DNA of 64,000 nt from Zhengitettix transpicula (GCA_037074705.1 JAYJMR010000036.1:163044-227043), one strand, 5' to 3'; shown: positions 1 through 13,024, numbered from the stretch's first letter. The notes: generated by a model from the sequence alone, not told the origin. Translations and numbers: made by a program.

Positions 1-17
1 CAGGTTTGACTAATTTT

Positions 18-24
18 TATAAAG
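18..24 (+). other. TATA-box-like TATAAAG motif in the monomer
   Basis: TATAAAG preceded by a T-run occurs at this place in most monomers and so hundreds of times in the window. Zone 2 often has TTTTTAAAAAG here, and parts of zones 3 and 4 have TTTTCATAAAG, both of which break it. It could be chance in a 74% A+T unit. Satellites of many eukaryotes are transcribed, but nothing else here marks a promoter, so function is not claimed. Confidence 0.25.
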
Positions 25-42
25 AACGAGTCATTTATTATG

Positions 43-61
43 AAATAAGACTTTGTTATTT
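43..61 (+). other. Short inverted repeat in the monomer
   Basis: AAATAA (43-48) and TTATTT (56-61) are perfect reverse complements around the 7-base loop GACTTTG. Variants in zones 2-4 that change the following bases to TTTTAG or TTATAG leave both arms intact. The arm is A+T only, so the hairpin would be weak. A few monomers break it, for example those with GAAAAAAGAC near 3,810, 25,150 and 48,890, or TTGTTAATTG near 17,781. Confidence 0.5.
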
Positions 62-94
62 GAAGATTCTTGGTTGGTGAAATTCCAAACTTGT

Positions 95-110
95 CGTCGA
101 AACGTCGAAA
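95..110 (+). repeat. CpG-rich tandem 8-mer (CGTCGAAA x2) in the monomer
   Basis: CGTCGAAA at 95-102 is repeated at once at 103-110, preceded by TTGT. It is present in nearly all monomers and is the most G+C-rich and among the least variable parts of the unit. It holds four of the six consensus CpG sites. Main variants are GTTGCCGAAACG (a recurrent zone-3 monomer), GTCTTCGAAACG (zone 4) and GTCATCGAAACG. Monomers near 9,046, 23,320 and 35,578 carry small in-place deletions here, as expected for slippage between short direct repeats. A protein-binding role is possible but unsupported. Confidence 0.85.
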
Positions 111-119
111 TATTGGGAT

Positions 120-136
120 ATATTAATTAATATTAA
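120..136 (+). other. AT-only overlapping palindromes in the monomer
   Basis: ATATTAATTAATAT (120-133) is a perfect 14-bp palindrome. TTAATATTAA (127-136) is a second perfect palindrome overlapping it. Both are intact in most zone 2-4 monomers. In many zone-1 monomers TTAATATT is TTAGTATT or TAAGTATT, which breaks both. Dyad-rich, A+T-rich DNA has been discussed as a feature of centromeric satellites that lack CENP-B boxes; that link is general knowledge and not evidence for this array. Confidence 0.75.
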
Positions 137-1256
137 TAGATTAAGATTTTAGAAGTGCTGGTTTGAGTAATTTTTATAAAGAACGAGTCATTTATTATGA
201 AATAAGACTTTGTTATTTGAAGATTCTTGGTTGGTGAAATTCCAAACTTGTCGTCGAAACGTCGAAATATTGGGATATATTAATAAGTATTAATAGATTA
301 AGATTTTAGAAGTGCAGGTTTGACTAATTTTTATAAAGAACGTGTCATTTATTATGAAATAAGACTTTGTTATTTGAAGATTCTTGGTTGGTGAAATTCC
401 AAACTTGTCGTCGAAACGTCGAAATATTGGGATATATTAATTAATATTATTAGATTAAGATTTTAGAAGTGCTGGTTTGAGTAATTTTTATAAAGAACGA
501 GTCATTTATTATGAAATAAGACTTTGTTATTTGAAGATTCTTGGTTGGTGAAATTCCAAACTTGTCGTCAAAACGTCGAAATATTGGGATATATTAATTA
601 GTATTAATAGATTAAGATTTTAGAAGTGCAGGTTTGACTAATTTTTATAAAGAACGAGTCATTTATTATGAAATAAGACTTTGTTATTTTAAGATTCTTG
701 GTTGGTGAAATTCCAAACTTGTCGTCGAAACGTCGAAATATTGGGATATATTAATTAGTATTAATAGATTAAGATTTTAGAAGTGCAGGTTTGACTAATT
801 TTTATAAAGAACGAGTCATTTATTATGAAATAAGACTTTGTTATTTGAAGATTCTTGGTTGGTGAAATTCCAAACTTGTCGTCGAAACGTCGAAATATTG
901 GGATATATTAATTAATATTAATAGATTAAGATTTTAGAAGTGCTGGTTTGAGTAATTTTTATAAAGAACGAGTCATATATTATGAAATAAGACTTTGTTG
1001 TTTGAAGATTCTTGGTTGGTGAAATTCCAAACTTGTCGTCGAAACGTCGAAATATTACGATATATTAATTAGTATTAATAGATTAAGATTTTAGAAGTGC
1101 TGGTTTGAGTAATTTTTATAAAGAACGAGTCATTTATTATGAAATAAGACTTTGTTATTTGAAGATTCTTGGTTGGTGAAATTCCAAACTTGTCGTCGAA
1201 ACGTCGAAATATTGGGATATATTAATAAGTATTAATAGATTAAGATTTTAGAAGTG

Positions 1257-4200
1257 CAGGTTGGACTAATTTTTATAAAGAACGAGTCATATATTATGAA
1301 ATAAGACTTTGTTATTTGAAGATTCTTGGTTAGTAAAATTCCCAACTTGTCGTCGAAACGTCGAAATATTACGATATATTAATTAGTATTAATAGATTAA
1401 GATTTTAGAAGTGCAAGGTTTGAGTAATTTTTATAAAGAACGAGTCATTTATTATGAAATAAGACTTTGTTATTTGAAGATTCTTGGTTGGTGAAATTCC
1501 AAACTTGTCGTCGAAACGTCGAAATATTGGGATATATTAATTAATATTAATAGATTAAGATTTTAGAAGTGCTGGTTTGAGTAATTTTTATAAAGAACGA
1601 GTCATATATTATGAAATAAGACTTTGTTGTTTGAAGATTCTTGGTTGGTGAAATTCCAAACTTGTCGTCGAAACGTCGAAATATTACGATATATTAATTA
1701 GTATTAATAGATTAAGATTTTAGAAGTGCTGGTTTGAGTAATTTTTATAAAGAAAGAGTCATATATTATGAAATAAGACTTTGTTATTTGAAGATTCTTG
1801 GTTGGTGAAATTCCAATTTTGTCGTCGAAACGTCGAAATATTACGATATATTAATTAGTATTAATAGATTAAGATTTTAGAAGTGCAAGGTTTGAGTAAT
1901 TTTTATAAAGAACGAGTCATTTATTATGAAATAAGACTTTGTTATTTGAAGATTCTTGGTTGGTGAAATTCCAAACTTGTCGTCGAAACGTCGAAATATT
2001 GGGATATATTAATTAATATTAATAGATTAAGATTTTAGAAGTGCTGGTTTGAGTAATTTTTATAAAGAACGAGTCATTTATTATGAAATAAGACTTTGTT
2101 ATTTGAAGATTCTTGGTTGGTGAAATTTCAAACTTGTCGTCGAAACGTCGAAATATTGGGATATATTAATTAATATTAATAGATTAAGATTTTAGAAGTG
2201 CTGGTTTGAGTAATTTTTATAAAGAACGAGTCATTTATTATGAAATAAGACTTTGTTATTTGAAGATTCTTGGTTGGTGAAATTCCAAACTTGTCGTCGA
2301 AACGTCGAAATATTGGGATATATTAATTAGTATTAATAGATTAAGATTTTAGAAGTGCAGGTTTGACTAATTTTTATAAAGAACGAGTCATTTATTATGA
2401 AATAAGACTTTGTTATTTGAAGATTCTTGGTTGGTGAAATTCCAAACTTGTCGTCGAAACGTCGAAATATTGGGATATATTAATTAATATTAATAGATTA
2501 AGATTTTAGAAGTGCTGGTTTGAGTAATTTTTATAAAGAACGAGTCATTTATTATGAAATAAGACTTTGTTATTTGAAGATTCTTGGTTGGTGAAATTCC
2601 AAACTTGTCGTCGAAACGTCGAAATATTGGGATATATTAATAAGTATTAATAGATTAAGATTTTAGAAGTGCAGGTTTGACTAATTTTTATAAAGAACGT
2701 GTCATTTATTATGAAATAAGACTTTGTTATTTGAAGATTCTTGGTTGGTGAAATTCCAAACTTGTCGTCGAAACGTCGAAATATTGGGATATATTAATTA
2801 ATATTATTAGATTAAGATTTTAGAAGTGCTGGTTTGAGTAATTTTTATAAAGAACGAGTCATTTATTATGAAATAAGACTTTGTTATTTGAAGATTCTTG
2901 GTTGGTGAAATTCCAAACTTGTCGTCAAAACGTCGAAATATTGGGATATATTAATTAGTATTAATAGATTAAGATTTTAGAAGTGCAGGTTTGACTAATT
3001 TTTATAAAGAACGAGTCATTTATTATGAAATAAGACTTTGTTATTTGAAGATTCTTGGTTGGTGAAATTCCAAACTTGTCGTCGAAACGTCGAAATATTG
3101 GGATATATTAATTAGTATTAATAGATTAAGATTTTAGAAGTGCAGGTTTGACTAATTTTTATAAAGAACGAGTCATTTATTATGAAATAAGACTTTGTTA
3201 TTTGAAGATTCTTGGTTGGTGAAATTCCAAACTTGTCGTCGAAACGTCGAAATATTTGGGATATATTAATTAGTATTAATAGATTAAGATTTTAGAAGTG
3301 CAGGTTTGACTAATTTTTATAAAGAACGAGTCATTTATTATGAAATAAGACTTTGTTATTTATAGATTCTAGGTTGGTGATATTCCAAACTTGTCGTCGA
3401 AACATCGAAATATTACGATATATTAATTAGTATTAATAGATTAAGATTTTAGAAGTGCAGGTTTGACTAATTTTTATAAAGAACGAGTCATTTATTATGA
3501 AATAAGACTTTGTTATTTGAAGATTCTTGGTTGGTGAAATTCTAAACTTGTCGTCGAAACGTCGAAATATTGGGATGTATTAATTAGTATTAATAGATTA
3601 AGATTTTAGAAGTGCAGGTTTGACTAATTTTTATAAAGAACGAGTCATTTATTATGAAATAAGACTTTGTTATTTGAAGATTCTTGGTTGGTGAAATTCC
3701 AAACTTGTCGTCGAAACGTCGAAATATTGGGATATATTAATTAATATTAATAGATTAAGATTTCAGAAGTGCTGGTTTGAGTAATTTTTATAAAGAACGA
3801 GTCATATATTATGAAAAAAGACTTTGTTATTTGATGATTCTTGGTTGGTGAAATTCCAAACTTGTCGTCGAAACGTCGAAATATTGGGATATATTAATTA
3901 GTATTAATAGATTAAGATTTTAGAAGTGCAGGTTTGACTAATTTTTATAAAGAACGAGTCATTTATTATGAAATAAGACTTTGTTATTTGAAGATTCTTG
4001 GTTGGTGAAATTCCAAACTTGTCGTCGAAACGTCGAAATATTGGGATATATTAATTAATATTAAAAAATTAGGATTTTAGAAGTGCTGGTTTGAGTAATT
4101 TTTATAAAGAACGAGTCATTTATTATGAAATAAGACTTTGTTATTTGAAGATTCTTGGTTGGTGAAATTCCAAACTTGTCGTCGAAACGTCGAAATATTA

Positions 4201-7200
4201 CGATATATAATTAGTATTAATAGATTAAGATTTTAGAAGTGCAGGTTTGAGTAATTTTTATAAAGAACGAGTCATTTATTATGAAATAAGACTTTGTTAT
4301 TTGAAGATTCTTGGTTGGTGAAATTCCAAACTTGTCGTCGAAACGTCGAAATATTACGATATATTAATTAGTATTAATAGATTAAGATTTTAGAAGTGCA
4401 GGTTAGACTAATTTTTATAAAGAACGAGTCATTTATTATGAAATAAGACTTTGTTATTTGAAGATTCTTGGTTGGTGAAATTCCAAACTTGTCGTCGAAA
4501 CGTCGAAATATTGGGATATATTAATTAATATTAATAGATTAAGATTTTAGAAGTGCTGGTTTGAGTAATTTTTATAAAGAACGAGACATTTATTATGAAA
4601 TAAGACTTTGTTATTTGAAGATTCTTGGTTGGTGAAATTCCAAACTTGTCGTCGAAACGTCGAAATATTGGGATATATTAATTAGTATTAATAGATTAAG
4701 ATTTTTGAAGTGCAGGTTTGACTAATTTTTATATAGAACGAGTCATTTATTATGAAATAAGACTTTGTTATTTGAAGATTCTTGGTTGGTGAAATTCCAA
4801 ACTTGTCGTCGAAACGTCGAAATATTGGGATATATTAATTAGTATTAATAGATTAAGATTTTAGAAGTGCAGGTTTGACTAATTTTTATAAAGAACGAGT
4901 CATTTATTATGAAATAAGACTTTGTTATTTGAAGATTCTTGGTTGGTGAAATTCCAAACTTGTCGTCGAAACGTCGAAATATTGGGATATATTAATTAGT
5001 ATTAATAGATTAAGATTTTAGAAGTGCAGGTTTGACTAATTTTTATAAAGAACGAGTCATTTATTATGAAATAAGATTTTGTTATTTGAAGATTCTTGGT
5101 TGGTGAAATTCCAAACTTGTCGTCGAAACGTCGAAATATTACGATATATTAATTAGTATTAATAGATTAAGATTTTAGAAGTGCAGGTTTGAGTAATTTT
5201 TATAAAGAACGAGTCATTTATTATGAAATAAGACTTTGTTATTTGAAGATTCTTGGTTGGTGAAATTCCAAACTTGTCGTCGAAACGTCGAAATATTGGG
5301 ATATATTAATTAATATTAAAAGATTAAGATTTTAGAAGTGCTGGTTTGAGTAATTTTTATAAAGAAAGAGTCATTTATTATGAAATAAGACTTTGTTATT
5401 TGAAGATTCTTGGTTGGTGAAATTCCAAACTTGTCGTCGAAACGTCGAAATATTACGATATATTAATTAGTATTTATAGATTAAGATTTTAGAAGTGCTG
5501 GTTTGAGTAATTTTTATAAAGAACGAGTCATATATTATGAAATAAGACTTTGTTATTTGAAGATTCTTGGTTGGTGAAATTCCAAACTTGTCTTCGAAAC
5601 GTCGAAATATTGGGATATATTAATTAGTATTAATAGATTAAGATTTTAGAAGTGCAGGTTTGACTAATTTTTATAAAGAACGAGTCATTTATTATGAAAT
5701 AAGACTTTGTTATTTGAAGATTCTTGGTTGGTGAAATTCCAAACTTGTCGTCGAAACGTCGAAATATTGGGATATATTAATTAGTATTAATAGATTAAGA
5801 TTTTAGAAGTGCAGGTTTGACTAATTTTTATAAAGAACGAGTCAATTATTATGAAATAAGACTTTGTTATTTGAAGATTCTTGGTTGGTGAAATTCCAAA
5901 CTTGTCGTCGAAACGTCGAAATATTGGGATATATTATTTAGTATTAATAGATTAAGATTTTAGAAGTGCAGGTTTGACTAATTTTTATAAAGAAGGAGTC
6001 ATTTATTATGAAATAAGACTTTGTTATTTGAAGTTTCTTGGTTGGTGAAATTTCAAACTTGTCGTCGAAACGTCGAAATATTACGATATATTAATTAGTA
6101 TTAATAGATTAAGATTTTAGAAGTGCAGGTTTGAGTAATTTTTATAAAGAACGAGTCATTTATTATGAAATAAGACTTTGTTATTTGAAGATTCTTGGTT
6201 GGTGAAATTCCAAACTTGTCGTCGAAACGTCGAAATATTGGGATATATTAATTAATATTAAAAAATTAAGATTTTAGAAGTGCTGGTTTGAGTAATTTTT
6301 ATAAAGAACGAGTAATTTATTATGAAATAAGACTTTGTTATTTGAAGATTCTTGGTTGGTGAAATTCCAAACTTGTCGTCGAAACGTCGAAATATTACGA
6401 TATATTAATTAGTATTAATAGATTAAGATTTTAGAAGTGCTGGTTTGAGTAATTTTTATAAAGAACGAGTCATATATTATGAAATAAGACTTTGTTATTT
6501 GAAGATTCTTGGTTGGTGAAATTCCAAACTTGTCGTCGAAACGTCGAAATATTGGGATATATTAATAAGTATTATAAGATTAAGATTTTAGAAGTGCAGG
6601 TTAGACTAATTTTTATAAAGAACGAGTCATTTATTATGAAATAAGACTTTGTTATTTGAAGATTCTTGGTTGGTGAAATTCCAAACTTGTCGTCGAAACG
6701 TCGAAATATTACGATATATTAATTAGTATTAATAGATTAAGATTTTAGAAGTGCTGGTTTGAGTAATTTTTATAAAGAACGAGTCATATATTATGAAATA
6801 AGACTTTGTTATTTGAAGATTCTTGGTTGGTGAAATTCCAAACTTGTCGTCGAAACGTCGAAATATTGGGATATATTAATTAGTATTAATAGATTAAGAT
6901 TTTAGAAGTGCAGGTTTGACTAATTTTTATAAAGAACGAGTCATATATTATGAAATAAGACTTTGTTATTTGAAGATTCTTGGTTGGTGAAATTCCAAAC
7001 TTGTCGTCGAAACGTCGAAATATTATCATTTATTAATTAATATTAATAGTTTAAGATTTTAGAAGTGCAGGTTTGAGTAATTTTTAAAAAGAACGTGTCA
7101 TTTATTATGAAATAAGACTTTGTTATTTGAAGATTCTTGGTTGGTGAAATTCCAAACTCGTCGTCGAAACGCCGAAATATTGCGATATATTAATTAATAT

Positions 7201-8794
7201 TAATAGATTAAGATTTTAGAAGTGCTGGTTTGAGTAATTTTTATAAAGAACGAGTCATTTATTATGAAATAAGACTTTGTTATTTGAAGATTCTTGGTTG
7301 GTGAAATTCCAAACTTGTCGTCGAAACGTCGAAATATTGCGATATATTAATTAATATTAATAGATTAAGATTTTAGAAGTGCAGGTTTGAGTAATTTTTA
7401 TAAAGAACGTGTCATTTATTATGAAATAAGACTTTGTTATTTTTAGTTTCTTGGTTGGTGAAATTCCAAACTTGTCGTCGAAACGTCGAAATATTGCGAT
7501 ATATTAATTAGTATTAATAGATTAAGATTTTAGAAGTGCAGGTTTGACTAATTTTTATAAAGAACGAGTCATTTATTATGAAATAAGACTTTGTTATTTG
7601 AAGATTCTTGGTTGGTGAAATTCCAAACTTGTCGTCGAAACGTCGAAATATTGGGATATATTAATTAATATTAATAGTTTAAGATTTTAGAAGTGCTGGT
7701 TTGAGTAATTTTTATAAAGAACGAGTCATTTATTATGAAATAAGACTTTGTTATTTGAAGATTCTTGGTTGGTGAAATTCCAAACTTGTCGTCGAAACGT
7801 CGAAATATTGGGATATATTAATTAGTATTAATAGATTAAGATTTTAGAAGTGCAGGTTTGACTAATTTTTATCAAGAACGTGTCATTTATTATGAAATAA
7901 GACTTTGTTATTTGAAGATTCTTGGTTGGTGAAATTCCAAACTTGTCGTCGAAACGTCGAAATATTGGGATATATTAATTAATATTAATAGATTAAGATT
8001 TTAGAAGTGCTGGTTTGAGTAATTTTTATAAAGAACGAGTCATTTATTATGAAATAAGACTTTGTTATTTGAAGATTCTTGGTTGGTGAAATTCCAAACT
8101 TGTCGTCGAAACGTCGAAATATTGGGATATATTAATTAGTATTAATAGATTAAGATTTTACAAGTGCAGGTTTGACTAATTTTTATAAAGAACGAGTCAT
8201 TTATTATGAAATAAGACTTTGTTATTTGAAGATTCTTGGTTGGTGAAATTCCAAACTTGTCGTCGAAACGTCGAAATATTGGGATATATTAATTAGTATT
8301 AATAGATTAAGATTTTAGAAGTGCAGGTTTGACTAATTTTTATAAAGAACGAGTCATTTATTATGAAATAAGACTTTGTTATTTGAAGATTCTTGGTTGG
8401 TGAAATTCCAAACTTGTCGTCGAAACGTTGAAATATTACGATATATTAATTAGTATTAATAGATTAAGATTTTAGAAGTGCAGGTTTGAGTAATTTTTAT
8501 AAAGAACGAGTCATTTATTATGAAATAAGACTTTGTTATTTGAAGATTCTTGGTTGGTGAAATTCCAAACTTGTCGTCGAAACGTCGAAATATTGGGATA
8601 TATTAATTAGTATTAATAGATTAAGATTTTAGAAGTGCAGGTTTGACTAATTTTTATAAAGAACGAGTCATTTATTATGAAATAAGACTTTGTTATTTGA
8701 AGATTCTTGGTTGGTGAAATTCCAAACTTGTCGTCGAAACGTCGAAATATTGGGATATATTAATTAGTATTAATAGATTAAGATTTTAGAAGTT
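1257..8794 (+). repeat. 48-monomer higher-order repeat, copy 1
   Basis: The repeat length is 7,538 bp (48 x 157 + 2). Rare markers recur in copy 2 in order: GGTTGGACT at 1,259 and 8,797, GTGCAAGG at 1,411 and 8,949, AGAAAGAGTC at 1,751 and 9,281, TATAGATTCT at 3,361 and 10,732, CGATATATAATTAG near 4,201 and 11,571, and GGTTAGACT near 6,599 and 13,968. The offset drops by one monomer between about 2,930 and 3,360, so this copy has one extra unit there. The last roughly 1.2 kb matches copy 2 poorly. Confidence 0.75.
2358..3142 (+). repeat. 15-monomer higher-order repeat, partial copy 2
   Basis: This repeats 1-785 at a 2,357-bp offset with the same private variants. It differs at the TTATTTTAAG of copy 1 (about 685), which is TTATTTGAAG here. 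Just downstream the two copies stop matching: this side has a monomer with an extra T (ATATTTGGGA near 3,251). It reads as one unequal exchange followed by later rearrangement. Confidence 0.7.
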
Positions 8795-11700
8795 TAGGTT
8801 GGACTAATTTTTATAAAGAACGAGTCATATATTATGAAATAAGACTTTGTTATGTGAAGATTCTTGGTTGGTGAAATTCCCAACTTGTCGTTGAAACGTC
8901 GAAATATTACGATATATTAATTAGTATTAATAGATTAAGATTTTAGAAGTGCAAGGTTTGAGTAATTTTTATAAAGAACGAGTCATTTATTATGAAATAA
9001 GACTTTGTTATTTGAAGATTCTTGGTTGGTGAAATTCCAAACTTGTCGTCGAAATATTGGGATATATTAATTAATATTAATAGATTAAGATTTTAGAAGT
9101 GCTGGTTTGAGTAATTTTTATAAAGAACGAGTCATATATTATGAAATAAGACTTTGTTGTTTGAAGATTCTTGGTTGGTGAAATTCCAAACTTGTCGTCG
9201 AAACGTCGAAATATTACGATATATTAATTAGTATTAATAGATTAAGATTTTAGAAGTGCTGGTTTGAGTAATTTTTATAAAGAAAGAGTCATATATTATG
9301 AAATAAGACTTTGTTATTTGAAGATTCTTGGTTGGTGAAATTCCAAACTTGTCGTCGAAACGTCGAAATATTACGATATATTAATTAGTATTAATAGATT
9401 AAGATTTTAGAAGTGCAAGGTTTGAGTAATTTTTATAAAGAACGAGTCATTTATTATGAAATAAGACTTTGTTATTTGAAGATTCTTGGTTGGTGAAATT
9501 CCAAACTTGTCGTCGAAACGTCGAAAATTGGGATATATTAATTAATATTAATAGATTAAGATTTTAGAAGTGCTGGTTTGAGTAATTTTTATAAAGAACG
9601 AGTCATTTATTATGAAATAAGACTTTGTTATTTGAAGATTCTTGGTTGGTGAAATTCCAAACTTGTCGTTGAAACGTCGAAATATTGGGATATATTAATT
9701 AATATTAATAGATTAAGATTTTAGAAGTGCTGGTTTGAGTAATTTTTATAAAGAACGAGTCATTTATTATGAAATAAGACTTTGTTATTTGAAGATTCTT
9801 GGTTGGTGAAATTCCAAACTTGTCGTCGAAACGTCGAAATATTGGGATATATTAATTAGTATTAATAGATTAAGATTTTAGAAGTGCAGGTTTGACTAAT
9901 TTTTATAAAGAACGAGTCATTTATTATGAAATAAGACTTTGTTATTTGAAGATTCTTGGTTGGTGAAATTCCAAACTTGTCGTCGAAACGTCGAAATATT
10001 GATATATATTAATTAATATTAATAGATTAAGATTTTAGAAGTGCTGGTTTGAGTAATTTTTATAAAGAACGAGTCATTTATTATGAAATAAGACTTTGTT
10101 ATTTGAAGATTCTTGGTTGGTGAAATTCCAAACTTGTCGTCGAAACGTCGAAATATTGGGATATATTAATAAGTATTAATAGATTAAGATTTTAGAAGTG
10201 CAGGTTTGACTAATTTTTATAAAGAACGTGTCATTTATTATGAAATAAGACTTTGTTATTTGAAGATTCTTGGTTGGTGAAATTCCAAACTTGTCGTCGA
10301 AACGTCGAAATATTGGGATATATTAATTAGTATTAATAGATTAAGATTTTAGAAGTGTAGGTTTGACTAATTTTTATAAAGAACGAGTCATTTATTATGA
10401 AATAAGACTTTGATATTTGAAGATTCTTGGTTGGTGAAATTCCAAACTTGTCGTCGAAACGTCGAAATATTGGGATATATTAATTAGTATTAATAGATTA
10501 AGATTTTAGAAGTGTAGGTTTGACTAATTTTTATAAAGAACGAGTGATTTATTATGAAATAAGACTTTGTTATTTGAAGATTCTTGGTTGGTGAAATTCG
10601 AAACTTGTCGTCGAAACGTCGAAATATTGGGATATATTAATTAGTATTAATAGATTAAGATTTTAGAAGTGCAGGTTTGACTAATTTTTATAAAGAACGA
10701 GTCATTTATTATGAAATAAGACTTTGTTATTTATAGATTCTAGGTTGGTGAAATTCCAAACTTGTCGTCGAAACGTCGAAATATTACGATATATTAATTA
10801 GTATTAATAGATTAAGATTTTAGAAGTGCAGGTTTGACTAATTTTTATAAAGAACGAGTCATTTATTATGAAATAAGACTTTGTTATTTGAAGATTCTTG
10901 GTTGGTGAAATTCTAAACTTGTCGTCGAAACGTCGAAATATTGGGATATATTAATTAGTATTAATAGATTAAGATTTTAGAAGTGCAGGTTTGACTAATT
11001 TTTATAAAGAACGAGTCATTTATTATGAAATAAGACTTTGTTATTTGAAGATTCTTGGTTGGTGAAATTCCAAACTTGTCGTCGAAACGTCGAAATATTG
11101 GGATATATTAATTAATATTAATAGATTAAGATTTCAAAAGTGCTGGTTTGAGTAATTTTTATAAAGAACGAGTCATATATTATGAAAAAAGACTTTGTTA
11201 TTTGAAGATTCTTGGTTGGTGAAATTCCAAACTTGTCGTCGAAACGTCGAAATATTGGGATATATAATTAATATTAATAGATTAAGATTTTAGAAGTGCA
11301 GGTTTGACTAATTTTTATAAAGAACGAGTCATTTATTATGAAATAAGACTTTGTTATTTGAAGATTCTTGGTTGGTGAAATTCCAAACTTGTCGTCGAAA
11401 CGTCGAAATATTGGGATATATTAATTAATATTAATAGATTAAGATTTTAGAAGTGCTGGTTTGAGTAATTTTTATAAAGAACGAGTCATTTATTATGAAA
11501 TAAGACTTTGTTATTTGAAGATTCTTGGTTGGTGAAATTCCAAACTTGTCGTCGAAACGTCGAAATATTACGATATATAATTAGTATTAATAGATTAAGA
11601 TTTTAGAAGTGCAGGTTTGAGTAATTTTTATAAAGAACGAGTCATTTATTACTAAATAAGACTTTGTTATTTGAAGATACTTGGTTGGTGAAATTCCAAA

Positions 11701-13024
11701 CTTGTCGTCGAAACGTCGAAATATTACGATATATTAATTAGTATTAATAGATTAAGATTTTAGAAGTGCAGGTTTGACTAATTTTTATAAAGAACGAGTC
11801 ATTTATTATGAAATAAGACTTTGTTATTTGAAGATTTTTGGTTGGTGAAATTCCAAACTTGTCGTCGAAACGTCGAAATATTAAGATATATTAATTAATA
11901 TTAATAGATTAAGATTTTAGAAGTGCTGGTTTGAGTAATTTTTATAAAGAACGAGTCATTTATTATGAAATAAGACTTTGTTATTTGAAGATTCTTGGTT
12001 GGTGAAATTCCAAACTTGTCGTCGAAATGTCGAAATATTGGGATATATTAATTAGTATTAATAGATTAAGATTTTAGAAGTGCAGGTTTGACTAATTTTT
12101 ATAAAGAACGAGTCATTTATTATGAAATAAGACTTTGTTATTTGAAGATTCTTGGTTGGTGAAATTCCAAACTTGTCGTCGAAACGTCGAAATATTGGGA
12201 TATATTAATTAGTATTAATAGATTAAGATTTTAGAAGTGCAGGTTTGACTAATTTTTATAAAGAACGATTCATTTATTATGAAATAAGACTTTGTTATTT
12301 GAAGATTCTTGGTTGGTGAAATTCCAAACTTGTCGTCGAAACGTCGAAATATTTGGATATATTAATTAGTATTAATAGATTAAGATTTTAGAAGTGCAGG
12401 TTTGACTAATTTTTATAAAGAACGAGTCATTTTATTATGAAATAAGATTTTGTTATTTGAAGATTCTTGGTTGGTGAAATTCCAAACTTGTCGTCGAAAC
12501 GTCGAAATATTACGATATATTAATTAGTATTAATAGATTAAGATTTTAGAAGTGCAGGTTTGAGTAATTTTTATAAAGAACGAGTCATTTATTATGAAAT
12601 AAGACTTTGTTATTTGAAGATTCTTGTTGGTGAAATTCCAAACTTGTCGTCGAAACGTCGAAATATTGGGATATATTAATTAATATTAAAAGATTAAGAT
12701 TTTAGAAGTGCTGGTTTGAGTAATTTTTATAAAGAACGAGTCATTTATTATGAAATAAGACTTTGTTATTTGAAGATTCTTGGTTGGTGAAATTCCAAAC
12801 TTGTCGTCGAAACGTCGAAATATTACGATATATTAATTAGTATTAATAGATTAAGATTTTAGAAGTGCTGGTTTGAGTAATTTTTATAAAGAACGAGTCA
12901 TATATTATGAAATAAGACTTTGTTATTTGAAGATTCTTGGTTGGTGAAATTCCAAACTTGTCGTCGAAACGTCGAAATATTGGGATATATTAATTAGTAT
13001 TAATAGATTAAGATTTTAGAAGTG

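Larger units (their letters stand above)
1..157 (+). repeat. Reference satellite monomer (first unit)
   Basis: This unit is used here to number positions. In order it holds a CAGGTTTGA start, a T-run leading into TATAAAG (14-24), the variable GAACGAGTC block (25-33), an imperfectly spaced hairpin (43-61), a variable GAAGATTC block (62-69), TTGGTTGG (70-77), CCAAAC (85-90), a CpG-rich 8-bp direct repeat (95-110), the variable GGG/ACG/GCG/ATC/ATG triplet (115-117) and an AT palindrome (120-136). It ends in AGATTAAGATTTTAGAAGTG. A consensus unit is about 26% G+C with 28 G and 13 C on this strand. The start point is arbitrary because the array is circularly permutable. The length is close to one nucleosome core plus a short linker, a common size class for satellites. 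Confidence 0.95.
1..2357 (+). repeat. 15-monomer higher-order repeat, copy 1
   Basis: The unit is 2,357 bp, which is 15 x 157 plus two single-base insertions (GTGCAAGG near 1,411 and 1,881). Private variants recur 2,357 bp later in the same order: GAACGTGTC near 341 and 2,698, AATATTATTAG near 441 and 2,798, and GTCGTCAAAACG near 568 and 2,925. The match with copy 2 is close over about the first five monomers (1-785 against 2,358-3,142) and then fades. The true left end lies outside the window. Confidence 0.75.

Noticed and set aside
14..24. Functional RNA polymerase II promoter at TATAAAG
   Set aside because: The motif is expected often in 74% A+T DNA, several zones lose it, and no initiator, coding region or terminator accompanies it. 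It is listed only as a motif.
43..61. Intrinsic terminator or structured RNA
   Set aside because: The hairpin has a six-base A+T-only stem with a seven-base loop, which would be very weak. It recurs simply because the monomer recurs.
95..110. CENP-B box
   Set aside because: The mammalian box core (NTTCGNNNNANNCGGGN) does not fit on either strand. The minus strand gives TTTCG followed by no A at the required place and no CGGG, and the zone-4 TTCGAAACG form also fails.
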